Assembly (NCBI GenBank): GCA_938020525.1
Contig: CALIHW010000003.1
Coordinates: forward strand, 38,438-102,437
Source of the DNA: an uncultured Granulosicoccaceae bacterium
Lineage (GTDB): Bacteria > Pseudomonadota > Gammaproteobacteria > Granulosicoccales > Granulosicoccaceae
Length of the DNA stretch: 64,000 nt
Reading direction: 5' to 3'
How positions within the stretch are numbered: the stretch's first letter is position 1; each line of letters begins with the position of its first letter. The notes under the pieces are model-generated. The model was not told the origin of the DNA, did no database searches, and saw only the letters and a program-made list of their open reading frames with translations. Both the position numbers and the translations under genes were made by a program. Below are positions 7,775 through 17,893 of this stretch, piece after piece.

Positions 7775-8983
7775 ATGTCCACCAGCAACCCGTCTTCATC
7801 GTTGATTCCAGCTTACGCACGATTGCCAGTGTCGTTTGAACGCGGCGACGGTGTGCGTATGTGGGACCGTGAAGGCAATGAGTACATGGATGCACTTGGT
7901 GGTATCGCGGTATGTGGTCTCGGCCACAGTCACCCATCTATCACGGCAGCAATCACTGAGCAGGCAAATACCTTGCTGCATACATCCAATTTGTTTGCGA
8001 TTACTCATCAGGAAAACCTTGCGCAGAAACTGTGTAGTGTCTCCGGCATGGACGCTGTGTTTTTTGGCAACTCCGGCGCTGAAGCAAATGAAGCTGCGAT
8101 CAAACTAACCCGTCTCCACGCCCGAAAAAAGAACATAGAAAATCCCGTTGTTATTACGTTCAATGGCAGTTTTCATGGCCGAACCATGGCGACACTCGCC
8201 GCCACCGGTAACGAGAAAGTACACAACGGTTTTTCGCCATTGGTGAGCGAGTTTTTACATTTGCCTTATAACGATCTCGCGGCAATCAGGAAACACACAG
8301 ACAACAAAAACATTGTTGCCATAATGGTTGAACCAATTCTTGGCGAAGGCGGCATCGTAGTACCGGACGATGGTTACTTAAAAGAGATCAGAGAAATCTG
8401 TAACGAGCAAAACTGGTTAATGGTTTGCGATGAAATACAAACTGGCATGGCAAGAACAGGTCATTGGTTTGCCTCTCATGCAGAGAACATCACCCCAGAC
8501 GTAATCACCAGCGCTAAAGCACTGGGCAATGGCATTCCAATTGGTGCATGTCTGACCTCAGGCAGTGCCGCATCATTAATACAGCCCGGCCATCACGGCT
8601 CAACTTTTGGCGGTAATCCATTCTCCTGCAGAGTTGCTCTGGCAGTGCTTGAAACCATGCAACAGGAAAACATCCCCGACAACGCAAAAACCACCGGAGA
8701 GATTCTTAAAACGACACTCACCGAAGCTCTGCACAACAGGCCCGAATTCAAAGAGATCAGAGGTCGCGGCATGATGATCGGCATTGAGCTGGATACCGAC
8801 TGTACAGGCCTGGTAAATAAGGGTCTTGAAAATCGCGTTATATTCAATGTCACCGCTGGCAACACAGTAAGACTGCTACCACCGTGCAATCTCACAGAAG
8901 ATGAAACCAACGAAATCGCAAGACGCGTTGCGGACTCTATAGTGCAGCACTGCGAGGCAAAACCTAGGGTTGCTGAAGCATGA
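7775..8983 (+). CDS. argD: Acetylornithine aminotransferase
   Basis: 402 residues with start ATG 7775, six bases after AGGA; a TTG three bases upstream is less likely. It is a class-III PLP aminotransferase: NSGAEANEAAIKLTR contacts the cofactor phosphate, VCDEIQTGMARTG carries the PLP-pyridine Asp219, and ITSAKALGNGIPIGA carries the Schiff-base Lys248. It converts N-acetylglutamate semialdehyde to N2-acetylornithine in arginine synthesis. It overlaps argF by four bases (ATGA), so both are made from one message. Paralogous succinylornithine and GABA aminotransferases resemble it, but the argF partner favours ArgD. Confidence 0.93.
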   Translation: MSTSNPSSSLIPAYARLPVSFERGDGVRMWDREGNEYMDALGGIAVCGLGHSHPSITAAITEQANTLLHTSNLFAITHQENLAQKLCSVSGMDAVFFGNSGAEANEAAIKLTRLHARKKNIENPVVITFNGSFHGRTMATLAATGNEKVHNGFSPLVSEFLHLPYNDLAAIRKHTDNKNIVAIMVEPILGEGGIVVPDDGYLKEIREICNEQNWLMVCDEIQTGMARTGHWFASHAENITPDVITSAKALGNGIPIGACLTSGSAASLIQPGHHGSTFGGNPFSCRVALAVLETMQQENIPDNAKTTGEILKTTLTEALHNRPEFKEIRGRGMMIGIELDTDCTGLVNKGLENRVIFNVTAGNTVRLLPPCNLTEDETNEIARRVADSIVQHCEAKPRVAEA

Positions 8984-9906
8984 GTCAAGACATAAACAAG
9001 AACGCACCGAGGCATTTCCTTGCTGAGGATGACCTGACACGCGACGAATTTATCTCCCTTATAAAGAATGCTATCGAGCTAAAGGCCTCATGGAAGCGTG
9101 GTGAAATTCGTGAAAGCTTGCAGAATCGAACACTGGCGATGATTTTCGAGAAAGCCTCTACCCGCACACGCACCTCTTTCGAAGCGGGCATGGTACAGCT
9201 GGGAGGGCATGCATTGAATCTGTCACCATCAGATTCGCAGTTGGGGCGTGGTGAACCTATCGAAGATACTTCACGGGTGTTGTCACAGATGGTCGACGTT
9301 GCGATGCTTCGCACACATAGCCATAGCACTATTGAACAGTTCGCTAAAGTCTCTTCTATTCCCGTGATTAACGGCTTGTCTGACAAACTACACCCCTGCC
9401 AACTACTCGCAGACATGCAAACATTTTTTGAAGTTCGCGGCCACATCGAAGGCGCAAAGATCGCCTGGCTTGGTGCTGGCAATAACAACATGTGTAACTC
9501 TTTTATTAACACCGCAAGGCTGCTGGATTTCAAACTTAATGTTGCCTGCCCAAAGGATCTCGCACCAGATGATGACCTGATGCAAAAATGCGCCAGCCAC
9601 ATTGAATTGATAGACGATGTTAAAGCTGCATGTGAGGGAGTAGATGTTGTTGTAACAGATGTATGGGCCAGCATGGGTCAAGAGCAGAATTCGGCACAGC
9701 TCGCCAAAATCCTGAGTCCATATCAGGTCAACGATGCACTGATGACACTTGCTCACAAAGACGCGATCTTCATGCATTGCCTACCAGCACATCGTGGCGA
9801 AGAAGTCACTGCCTCCGTTATAGATGGACCGCAGAGTGTTGTCTGGCAGGAGGCGGGAAACCGTTTGCACGCCCAAAAAGCACTGCTGGAGATGTTGGTC
9901 GCCTAA
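8980..9906 (+). CDS. argF: Ornithine carbamoyltransferase
   Basis: 308 residues. The carbamoyl-phosphate loop STRTRTSFE is at about 60-68, HPCQLLADMQT follows, and the ornithine-binding C-terminal motif is MHCLPAHRGEEV (about 265-276). It catalyses ornithine plus carbamoyl phosphate to citrulline. ATG 8980 overlaps the argD stop (ATGA), indicating translational coupling. No ARG-box-like operator could be recognised with confidence upstream of argD. Confidence 0.96.
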   Translation: MSQDINKNAPRHFLAEDDLTRDEFISLIKNAIELKASWKRGEIRESLQNRTLAMIFEKASTRTRTSFEAGMVQLGGHALNLSPSDSQLGRGEPIEDTSRVLSQMVDVAMLRTHSHSTIEQFAKVSSIPVINGLSDKLHPCQLLADMQTFFEVRGHIEGAKIAWLGAGNNNMCNSFINTARLLDFKLNVACPKDLAPDDDLMQKCASHIELIDDVKAACEGVDVVVTDVWASMGQEQNSAQLAKILSPYQVNDALMTLAHKDAIFMHCLPAHRGEEVTASVIDGPQSVVWQEAGNRLHAQKALLEMLVA

Positions 9907-10084
9907 GTCGCGCTTTGATACCACCTTCAGTCACGAAGGGCAGCTTTGTCAGGTTGGCAACGGTTAGAAAATGCGGATCAACACACACTGTGAAAAGATA
10001 ATCAAAGCCTTGCAGCATCACTAACACTTCGCTGGAAAGAATTTTGCAGCGCTCGTCGATGAATAACCAACACCCTTCTTCTCG

Positions 10085-10885
10085 ATGAGCAAAATGAAAT
10101 TACCCTCTGTCAGGAAGGCATTCCTGATCCACTTCGGCATTAGCCTGATTATTTTTATCGCCCTAGCAGCAATAATGAGAGTCATCTGGTACCCGGATGA
10201 ACTCTTCTGGATGGATGGCGGCTGGCAAGGACTGCAGATTATCGCCCCGATAGATCTTGTTTTGGGCCCCGCTTTAACTCTCTGTTTCTACCGCCCATGG
10301 AAGAAAAACCTTAAATTCGACATGGCTGTCATCGCAACTGTCCAGATTGCAGCACTCGGCTACGGCATCTATGCCGCTTACAACCAACGACCTGCAGCAT
10401 TAGTGTTTGCGGAAAATCGTTTCGAAACGCTTTCATTGGCCGCGTACCGCGCCGCCACAAAGGACATGCAAGAAAATGATCTCAAGCCTTTGTCCTTACG
10501 CGATTTTGGCAGACGCATGCCGGTCGTGGTGCATGCAGAGGCGTTTGTTGGAGATGACTTCGGCAACTACCTCGCGGACATATTGAATGGATTACCTGAA
10601 CTTCGCGAACGCAGTGACCGATATCGCGCCATTGCAGATGCACGCGATGAAATTGCCAAATACCGACTCAGTGCCGGACAAGATGGCACAAGCATTGCCA
10701 CTGACGACAATACCGGTGAGACAATTGAAATCCGTGCTAGCAGCCAATCTGACAGCACTAAGGAAGGTCAGACCGAGCAGAATCCGCCTGAAATCTACAC
10801 CCTCAAAGCAAAGTTTGAATTCGGCACCATCGAATTTGATCCAGATACATTTAAATGGACCAGCATTGCCCGTGACGCAAAGTAG
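10085..10885 (+). CDS. TfpX/TfpZ-like type IV pilin accessory protein
   Basis: 266 residues. Three transmembrane segments lie in the first 100 residues: AFLIHFGISLIIFIALAAIM, IIAPIDLVLGPALTLCFY and MAVIATVQIAALGYGIYAAY. A soluble C-terminal domain follows. The motifs YPDELFWMDGGWQGLQI and DLVLGPALTL with NQRPAALVFAENRF match the TfpX/TfpZ family, which helps assemble particular pilin alleles into type IV pili. No pilin gene is next to it here, unlike in Pseudomonas. The C-terminal part (about 200-240) is Ser/Thr-rich and polar. Start ATG 10085 has no strong ribosome site; ATG 10094 is an alternative. Confidence 0.8.
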   Translation: MSKMKLPSVRKAFLIHFGISLIIFIALAAIMRVIWYPDELFWMDGGWQGLQIIAPIDLVLGPALTLCFYRPWKKNLKFDMAVIATVQIAALGYGIYAAYNQRPAALVFAENRFETLSLAAYRAATKDMQENDLKPLSLRDFGRRMPVVVHAEAFVGDDFGNYLADILNGLPELRERSDRYRAIADARDEIAKYRLSAGQDGTSIATDDNTGETIEIRASSQSDSTKEGQTEQNPPEIYTLKAKFEFGTIEFDPDTFKWTSIARDAK

Positions 10886-11094
10886 CAGCCAGTGAAGAAC
10901 CTCATTCAAAGCAGGAATGTAAAGTCCAACACAGCACATGATTCAGGTGCTAAACTTGCGACATTCTTCCTTTGTTTACCACGTCAGTCCGTGGCTGTTT
11001 TACAACCCTCTGGGGCAGCAGCAAACAGGAAGCAGTAAAAAGATGAACCCAACCGTAATCCGGATGCACTAGCCTCGCTGCGGCCTTTAACTCT

Positions 11095-12771
11095 ATGAAT
11101 TTTCTCTTCCTAATCGCTGCTGCGACCATGATCAGCCTTGCTGTGATCCCGATAATGGTCCGGCTAGCACCGAAGCTGGGCATGATGGACGATCCGAACG
11201 AAGATCGGAAAGTCCACGTCACGCCAATCCCGCGAGTGGGTGGCTGGGGCATTATTATCGGAGCACTGATTCCGGTAATCACGCTTGCAGAGCTGGATAA
11301 AACAGCACTTTGTTACTTATTCGGCTGCATCATTTTGTTGATTTTTGGCGCGTTGGACGATATCCGCGAGATGGGCCACTACACCAAATTTATCGGCCAG
11401 ATCATCGCCGTGATACCTATGATCTACTATGCCGGCCTGCACGTTACAGAATTTCCATTCTTAAGCTACGAATTCCCGACCTGGTTTCTTCAGGCATTCA
11501 CAATGGTTGCCATGATCGGAGTGATTAACGCGATAAACCACTCCGACGGACTGGACGGTTTAGCCGGGGGAGAAACTTTGATTTCGCTCGGCGCTATTGC
11601 ACTGATCGCCTATCTGGCACCAGGAAACGACCTGACAATTGTCATCGCACTGGCAGCCATTGGTGGTTTGGTTGGCTTCCTTCGTTATAACACTCACCCT
11701 GCAATCGTTTTCATGGGTGACGGTGGCAGCCAGTTTCTCGGATTCACGCTTGGATTTCTCGCAGTACTGCTTGTTGAGCAATCGTCATCAGGTATCAGCA
11801 AGACCGTGGTGCTCCTGCTCCTTGGTTTGCCGGTTATAGATATTCTGACTGTACTGAAAAAACGCGCCAAATCAGGAAACAATATTTTTAAGGCGACGCG
11901 TAATCACATGCATCATCGGCTGCTGGAAGTCGGCTTCGCCCACAAAGAATCTGTGGTTGTGATCTACAGCATCCACACCGTGATGGTGTGTTTTGGCATC
12001 TGGTTACAAAACAATAGTGACTGGCTGATCACCGGACTCTATGTCGTCATGTGTGCAGGCACCTACTATATGCTCAATATGGCGGAGAACAAGGGCTGGC
12101 GTCCCGGTGACACCAAAGCACTGAAAATGCTCTCCAGCGGGCTCGATGCAATTGAGCAAAACCAGCTACTGATGCACGGTTCAAGACGCTTTCTGGAAAT
12201 AGCGATTCCAGGCTATCTGATTGCACTGGCTGTGTGGATCAATGATATACCTCGCGATTTCGGCATAGTTGCAGCTGTTCTGGCACTGCTTCTAGCACTG
12301 CAGAATTTCAATGTTCATCCGTTCAAAGTCAATGCACGCCGCGGCATTATCTACATCACTGTTGTTTTTGCTATCTATCTTTCAACCATTGATCGACTTA
12401 CATGGCAGAACGAATATGCGGTAGTACTTGAGAGGCTGTTCTATGTATCCGTGTGCATTGCTATTTTTCTGGCAATCCGGTTTTCACCGGGGCGTCGAAA
12501 AGAAGAATTCAAAGTTACCTCTTTTGACTGGCTGCTGCTGTTCCTGATTGTCGGTGCTTTATTGTTTGCCAAAGACCCGATCTTATTCGGCACCTTCAAC
12601 GTCAATATCTTTATAGTGGTACTGGCTATTATTCTCTATGGGGCTGAGCTACTACTGGTAGAAAGACGAGAACGAATTGATTTACTCGGCGGTGCTGCAT
12701 TGATAACGCTATTGATAATAGCGGTTCGTGGTCTTGATTTAATTCAGTTCAACATTGGCTTACAACCCTGA
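11095..12771 (+). CDS. Polyprenyl-phosphate glycosyl-1-phosphate transferase (MraY/WecA/TagO family) with membrane extension
   Basis: 558 residues. The first 330 or so match the WecA family: RKVHVTPIPRVGG (38-50), DD at 88-89 in GALDDIREMGHYTKF, NHSDGLDGLAGG (148-159), FMGDGGSQFLG (about 206-216), and the HMHHRLLEVGF motif near 270. It should transfer a sugar-1-phosphate from a UDP-sugar to undecaprenyl phosphate at the inner membrane, starting O-antigen or exopolysaccharide synthesis. About 220 additional residues contain six or so hydrophobic segments (from about 365 on), which ordinary WecA lacks. The role of the extension is unknown. The sugar is not predictable. The gene stands alone between opposite-strand or unrelated neighbours. 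Confidence 0.9.
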   Translation: MNFLFLIAAATMISLAVIPIMVRLAPKLGMMDDPNEDRKVHVTPIPRVGGWGIIIGALIPVITLAELDKTALCYLFGCIILLIFGALDDIREMGHYTKFIGQIIAVIPMIYYAGLHVTEFPFLSYEFPTWFLQAFTMVAMIGVINAINHSDGLDGLAGGETLISLGAIALIAYLAPGNDLTIVIALAAIGGLVGFLRYNTHPAIVFMGDGGSQFLGFTLGFLAVLLVEQSSSGISKTVVLLLLGLPVIDILTVLKKRAKSGNNIFKATRNHMHHRLLEVGFAHKESVVVIYSIHTVMVCFGIWLQNNSDWLITGLYVVMCAGTYYMLNMAENKGWRPGDTKALKMLSSGLDAIEQNQLLMHGSRRFLEIAIPGYLIALAVWINDIPRDFGIVAAVLALLLALQNFNVHPFKVNARRGIIYITVVFAIYLSTIDRLTWQNEYAVVLERLFYVSVCIAIFLAIRFSPGRRKEEFKVTSFDWLLLFLIVGALLFAKDPILFGTFNVNIFIVVLAIILYGAELLLVERRERIDLLGGAALITLLIIAVRGLDLIQFNIGLQP

Positions 12772-12895
12772 CAAAGGGCGAATGATAAGTACGGGCGCAG
12801 CGCAAGTATGCGGCCTGACGTTATATCGATTGTAGCGCAACTAAACTACTACGCATCGCACGCGCTACGTTAGATAGCAGGTAACTTCCAACCCA

Positions 12896-12914
12896 AGCTA
12901 TCATCTTGATAGCT
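12896..12914. terminator. Hairpin between convergent genes
   Basis: AGCTATCA-TCT-TGATAGCT, a perfect 8-base stem just after the glycosyltransferase gene and immediately beyond the stop of the large lipoprotein on minus. The following T content (AAATCTTT) is weak, so termination is plausible but not strong. Confidence 0.45.
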
Positions 12915-12920
12915 AAATCT

Positions 12921-15900
12921 TTATAGATCACTCACTGCAACAACCACTGCAGCATCCTGGGCAACTGACACATCAACAGTAGCTGAACTCATCGCACCTG
13001 ATATATCAACGATTCCGTAATCAAAAGAGTCATCACCGAAAAAACCTGCAGCAGGTGTATAGGTAAGCACATCTGAGTCATCTACAGTCACTGTGCCATT
13101 CGTTGGCTGCAAAACAAAGTCAATCGCCAACACATCACCATCCGGATCTGAATCGTTGGCTAGTACGTCAATTACTACTGGCTCATCCTGATTAGTCACC
13201 GCCATGTCGTTCGCGGCAACCGGTGCTTGATTCGCAACAACCGGTGGCGCTGTCACTGTAATACTCACTGCAGCCAGGTCTGTTGCAGCGCCATCACTGA
13301 TTTCATAGACAAAGCTGTCTGGTCCGCTAAAACCCGCTGCAGGTACATACGTCACCGTGTTATCCGCAGCCACAGTGGCAGTTCCATCAGTGGGGTCTGT
13401 GTCTATTGCCACCGTCAATACATCACCATCCGGATCAGTATCATTGGTAAGTACGTTTATTAGTATCGGTTCATCCTGATCAGTAACCGCAGTGTCGTTT
13501 GCTGCAACTGGTGCTTGATTAGTAACAACTGGTGGTGCTGTCACTGTAATACTCACTGTGGCCTGGTCCGTTGCAGTGCCATCACTGATTTCATAGACAA
13601 AGCTGTCAGATCCGCTAAAACCCGTTGCAGGTACATACGTCACCGTGTTATCCGCAGCCACAGTGGCAGTTCCACCGGAAGGGCCAGTATCTATAGTTAC
13701 CGTCAAAGCATCACCATCTAGATCAGTATCATTGGCAAGCACGTTTATTTGTACCGGCTGATCCTGATCAACAATCGCAGTGTCGTTCGCGGCAACTGGT
13801 GAGCTATTTGTAGATGCAACAGTAATAGAAACAATAGCAGCGTCTGTCCCACCGTTGCCATCATCTACCGTGTAGCCGATGCTGTCTGCACCACTAAAGT
13901 TTACATCCGACGTATATTGTATACGGTTGTCCGGTAATACGGTGGCGACACCATTAACCGGTGGAGTGGTCACTGTTACGGTTAAAGGATCACCATCCGT
14001 ATCCGAATCATTTGCCAGTACGTTAAAGTTAACAACAACCCCCTGGGTTGCTTGAGCACTATCATCACCAGCGGACGGCGGATTGTTTACTACCACAGCT
14101 GCTACCGTGATAGTTACAGTGGCAGTGTCGGTTCCACCGTTTCCATCTGCAACCGAATAGGTGAGCACATCAACCCCTGAAAATGTTGCATCCGGTGTAT
14201 AGGTGATTTCGTTATCAGCCTGCACCGTCGCCGTGCCATCTGATGGAGGCGTGACAATAGATACAGTCAAAGTATCACTATCAGGGTCCAAGTCATTGGC
14301 AAGCACGGCAATAGTAACCACCCCTCCCTGACTTACCTGAACAGCATCCGCCTGAGCTTGCGGGGCAACATTGACACTGGCGACACTATTTACTGTCACT
14401 GTAACTGTCGCAACAGCTACACCACCGTTTCCATCACTGATTTGATAAGTAAAACTATCGGTGCCGGAAAAACCAGCATCCGGGCTATAGACAATAACTT
14501 CACCTTGCGCGGTAATTGAAGCCGAACCGTTTGAAGGTTGTGTCAACACAGACAATGTCAGCGAATCACCATCCGGATCGGAGTCATTTTGCAACACCTG
14601 CACGCCAACCGGGTCACCCTCTTCAGTAGATCGAGTATCGTCCACTGCAACCGGTGCAGCGTTGGTATCACTTACCAAAACTGTTACAGCACCTGTATCA
14701 GTACCACCATTACCATCGTCTATGACATAACTGAAACCGGCTGTACCGCTAAAGGAGTCTGCCGGCACGAAGGTCACCGTATTATTAGCATTAATAGTCG
14801 CGCTGCCGGAGCGGGTATCCACAACACTTGTTACTGAAAGACTGTCACCATCCGGATCACTATCATTGCTCAACACATCAATTACTACCGATGTCTCTTC
14901 ACTTGTGCTGGCGTTATCATCATTGGCAACCGGTGCAGCGTTGGTGTCACTTACCAAAACTGTTACAGCACCTGTATCAGTGCCACCGTTACCATCATCT
15001 ATGACATAACTGAATTCAGCTGTGCCACTGAAAGAGTCCGCCGGCACGAAGGTCACGGTATTATCACTGTTTATAGTGGCACTTCCGGAGCGAGCATTGC
15101 TAATAGATGCGACAGTAAGATCGTCTCCATCGGGATCCGTGTCATTGCTTAGTACATCAATAACTACCGGGTTGTCCTCGTCAGTGCTTGCGTTATCATC
15201 ATTAGCATTAGGCGCATCGTTAACCGAACTCACATTAACAGTTACCTGATCCGTGGTTTCAACTGTGCCATCACTAACGGTATAACTAAATCCATCACTG
15301 CCACTGAATCCATCGTTCGGGGTATAGCGGACTTCACCACTCGACAGCAACACCACCACACCGTTAGAAGCATCACCAACACTGACGATACTTAGTGCAT
15401 CGCCATCATCATCTGCATCGTTGGCAAGCAAATTAAAAACACCACTGGTATCTTCCGGTACAGATATTTGATCTACACCAATAACTGGCGCGACGTTAAC
15501 AAATACCACGTTCACCACAACAGTAGCAGTTGCGCTATCAGCGCCATCGGTGATTGTGTACTCAAAGGAATCCGGTCCAAAGAAACCGGCTTCCGGTGTA
15601 TAACGAACTGTACCACCAGAAATAACAGTGGCAGTTCCACGCAAAGGGCTCGCTACAGATTCCACAGATAATGTGTCGCCTTCAGCATCTGAATCATTCG
15701 CCAACACCTGCACCACAACTGATGCATTTCTATTGACAGAGATATTGTCGTTAACAGCAACAGGAGCATCATTCACATTGACAACGTTGATCGTCACGTT
15801 TGCATTTACAGTCAGACCACCTGAGTCTTGTACAGTATAAGTAAAGTTGTCCTGACCAATAAAATCCGCCCTAGGACGATATTCAATCAGCGCGCCATTA

Positions 15901-16919
15901 CGAATATTGGCGACACCATTACCAGGACCATTACTTATACTGATTACATTCAGAGGCAGCGCATCCGGATCGAAGTCATTATTCAAAACCGCAAGTTCCT
16001 GAACACCGGAATCTTCATTTACGGTGAAGCTGTCGTCTACGGCCACAGGGCCGGCATTTTCACTATCAACAAAAACTATTTCCACTCTCACAGGGTCACT
16101 AACCGGGTTCACACCATCAGTCACCCGGTAGGTGAAGGTGTCTATGCTCAACCCGGAGCTGTCCTCCGGCGGCAGTTCATTGAAAGCCTCGTAGACAAAA
16201 CTGCCATCAGCCCCAAATGTTGACCGAAAAGTCGATAGGTTGGAGGCATAGGTCGGTAACTCGACTAATTCAGCGCGCAGGCAAGTATTAGTTATGTGCT
16301 CATCATCCTCATCGTTGGCAAGCACACCCTGGCTTCCATCAGCTTTAAAACATCGATCATCATATCGAACACCCGTTCTTTCTATTCTGCTTGGATAAGT
16401 TAGCTGAAAAGTATCTGGCGCTGTTACCGGGGGTGCATTAAGGCCAACATCGAAACAGAACACAGCACGCACGGGCTCGGTAATTGATCCGTCCCGGTCA
16501 ACCAGACTGACATCATATTCAACACCGATCGGCGCAAATAGCGGCGGTGGAATCACCTCCAGTGCATCTCCGACCGGCTGAAATGTTACCGAGCAGGATG
16601 GCTGGTCGAGCAGACAGGCTGCAACCAGGGAAGTAGCTACGAGTGAGTCATCAGCAAATAACCCGGCGCACTCAGGCAGACTGCCTTGCCGGACAATGTT
16701 ATTGCTGACCCGCACTATGCCAGTGTCATCACCGGCAGGAATTCGGATAATCGAACTGTCACCACCAAGCACGTCGCCGTCATTGAGCTGCAGGTTCGGC
16801 AGGGTGTTGCTATTCCGATCGGCGGAATCATCGTCAGACGCGCCACCACCATTACTGCAGGCAGCGAGGACGGTGGCCGCCGCCAGCAGGATACCGGCTC
16901 TCAACAAAATTAATGACAT
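12921..16919 (-). CDS. Large surface lipoprotein of tandem cadherin/Ig-like repeats
   Basis: 1332 residues. A signal peptide ends in a lipobox (TVLAAC, Cys21), followed by a Gly/Ser/Asp linker. After a divergent unit near residue 165 come 11 canonical repeats of about 90-96 residues. Each begins like APVAANDTAVTDQDEP, then INVLxNDxDPDGDxLTV, then GTATVxxDNTVTYxPxxGFSGxDSFxYxISDG, and closes with a strand such as ATVSITV. The many Asp residues at the joints are typical of calcium-dependent rigidity. No sortase signal, autotransporter barrel or T1SS RTX tail is visible; anchoring is through lipid at the N-terminus, so the repeats would extend from the membrane. An adhesion or matrix role is likely but unproven. 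Confidence 0.88.
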   Translation of the reverse strand: MSLILLRAGILLAAATVLAACSNGGGASDDDSADRNSNTLPNLQLNDGDVLGGDSSIIRIPAGDDTGIVRVSNNIVRQGSLPECAGLFADDSLVATSLVAACLLDQPSCSVTFQPVGDALEVIPPPLFAPIGVEYDVSLVDRDGSITEPVRAVFCFDVGLNAPPVTAPDTFQLTYPSRIERTGVRYDDRCFKADGSQGVLANDEDDEHITNTCLRAELVELPTYASNLSTFRSTFGADGSFVYEAFNELPPEDSSGLSIDTFTYRVTDGVNPVSDPVRVEIVFVDSENAGPVAVDDSFTVNEDSGVQELAVLNNDFDPDALPLNVISISNGPGNGVANIRNGALIEYRPRADFIGQDNFTYTVQDSGGLTVNANVTINVVNVNDAPVAVNDNISVNRNASVVVQVLANDSDAEGDTLSVESVASPLRGTATVISGGTVRYTPEAGFFGPDSFEYTITDGADSATATVVVNVVFVNVAPVIGVDQISVPEDTSGVFNLLANDADDDGDALSIVSVGDASNGVVVLLSSGEVRYTPNDGFSGSDGFSYTVSDGTVETTDQVTVNVSSVNDAPNANDDNASTDEDNPVVIDVLSNDTDPDGDDLTVASISNARSGSATINSDNTVTFVPADSFSGTAEFSYVIDDGNGGTDTGAVTVLVSDTNAAPVANDDNASTSEETSVVIDVLSNDSDPDGDSLSVTSVVDTRSGSATINANNTVTFVPADSFSGTAGFSYVIDDGNGGTDTGAVTVLVSDTNAAPVAVDDTRSTEEGDPVGVQVLQNDSDPDGDSLTLSVLTQPSNGSASITAQGEVIVYSPDAGFSGTDSFTYQISDGNGGVAVATVTVTVNSVASVNVAPQAQADAVQVSQGGVVTIAVLANDLDPDSDTLTVSIVTPPSDGTATVQADNEITYTPDATFSGVDVLTYSVADGNGGTDTATVTITVAAVVVNNPPSAGDDSAQATQGVVVNFNVLANDSDTDGDPLTVTVTTPPVNGVATVLPDNRIQYTSDVNFSGADSIGYTVDDGNGGTDAAIVSITVASTNSSPVAANDTAIVDQDQPVQINVLANDTDLDGDALTVTIDTGPSGGTATVAADNTVTYVPATGFSGSDSFVYEISDGTATDQATVSITVTAPPVVTNQAPVAANDTAVTDQDEPILINVLTNDTDPDGDVLTVAIDTDPTDGTATVAADNTVTYVPAAGFSGPDSFVYEISDGAATDLAAVSITVTAPPVVANQAPVAANDMAVTNQDEPVVIDVLANDSDPDGDVLAIDFVLQPTNGTVTVDDSDVLTYTPAAGFFGDDSFDYGIVDISGAMSSATVDVSVAQDAAVVVAVSDL
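13213..13788 (-). repeat. Two near-identical 288-base coding repeats inside the large lipoprotein
   Basis: Segments 13213-13500 and 13501-13788 are so similar at the DNA level that long stretches are identical (for example the 13300 region versus the 13588 region). The period is 288 bases, or 96 residues. A second, less perfect pair with a 279-base period (93 residues) begins at 14649 and 14928. These point to recent duplication and ongoing homogenisation, whereas repeats near the N-terminus have diverged. Confidence 0.85.
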
Positions 16920-17080
16920 TTTGGCACTCTTGTTTGATCTTTAATTGTCATGACGCAATATAGCCTCAATTGCGGATAATACAAAGCAGATGTGGTGAAA
17001 ACTTTCGTGTCTGGAATGAGAGCTAAATCTCGTTCACAAAGCAAGGAAACAGGCCACACAGCAACTTTGTATTACCTTAT

Positions 17081-17893
17081 TCAGTCATTTTCTGGCCGAA
17101 CTGACACATCTGCCGAATTCAGGCAGCATATGCCATCTGCTGTATCGATCCGCAAATTGCCGTTTGTATCAATGCCGGCTGCACGACCGTGAATACATTC
17201 ACTCGCCACTTTCGCCATCACCCAGGTACCGTTCAGCGCATCGTACTCCTGCCAGCGAGCAGACAGCTGAATCAACGCACCGGGAACATCCTCAGACACC
17301 ACAGACAGCAGCCGGGTGGCGATATCGCCGATCAGCACCGACCGGTCTGGCAATTCACCTGACCCGCAAAGTGCGTCCAGATCTGTGCTCGCCTGATCAA
17401 TTAAACGCGCTTCCTTTCCACGTTTGTAGTTCACTCCTATGCCGACAACCAGAACCGTTTCCTTGTTCAACCCGGTGGTACGTGACTCAATCAAAATACC
17501 CGCGAGCTTTGAACCATGGACTAATACATCATTCGGCCATTTCACCATCGCGTCCACAACACCAAGGCCTCGCAAGCTATCACACAAGATAGCACCGACC
17601 AGTAAAGACAAGCCATTAAACCGGCTCACCGACTCGCTCAGATTGAAGCGCATAGAAAACGTCACACCGCTCTCGGGTGAATACCAGACTTTACCACGCC
17701 TGCCACGACCAACAGTCTGACGTTCCGCAGCACAAAGAAATACCGGTGACGAAATATCTGCTTCGAGTAGTCGGGAGTTGGTCGAATCAACTGTGTCAAG
17801 CACTTCTACTTCGACCTCAAAACCCTCGCTTCGACAACGCTCAAAGATTAACGAACTATTTAACGGTGTCGGCATATTGTCGTTCCATGTCAT
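17081..17893 (-). CDS. birA: Biotin--[acetyl-CoA-carboxylase] ligase (without DNA-binding domain)
   Basis: 270 residues. TVDSTNSRLL (35-44), the biotinoyl-AMP loop VGRGRRGKVW (61-70) with the GRGRxG signature, and KWPNDVLVHGSKLAGILIES (118-137), including Lys129, define a biotin protein ligase. It activates biotin with ATP and attaches it to the acetyl-CoA carboxylase carrier protein. The winged-helix repressor domain of E. coli BirA is absent: only about 25 residues precede the catalytic core. It is therefore a monofunctional (class I) ligase and cannot repress biotin genes. ATG 17893 and ATG 17875 are both possible starts. Confidence 0.92.
   Translation of the reverse strand: MTWNDNMPTPLNSSLIFERCRSEGFEVEVEVLDTVDSTNSRLLEADISSPVFLCAAERQTVGRGRRGKVWYSPESGVTFSMRFNLSESVSRFNGLSLLVGAILCDSLRGLGVVDAMVKWPNDVLVHGSKLAGILIESRTTGLNKETVLVVGIGVNYKRGKEARLIDQASTDLDALCGSGELPDRSVLIGDIATRLLSVVSEDVPGALIQLSARWQEYDALNGTWVMAKVASECIHGRAAGIDTNGNLRIDTADGICCLNSADVSVRPEND

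Noticed and set aside
12921..16919. Regular repeats resembling a CRISPR array
   Set aside because: The period is about 280 bases, repeats are coding and in frame, and there are no short repeats with unique spacers.
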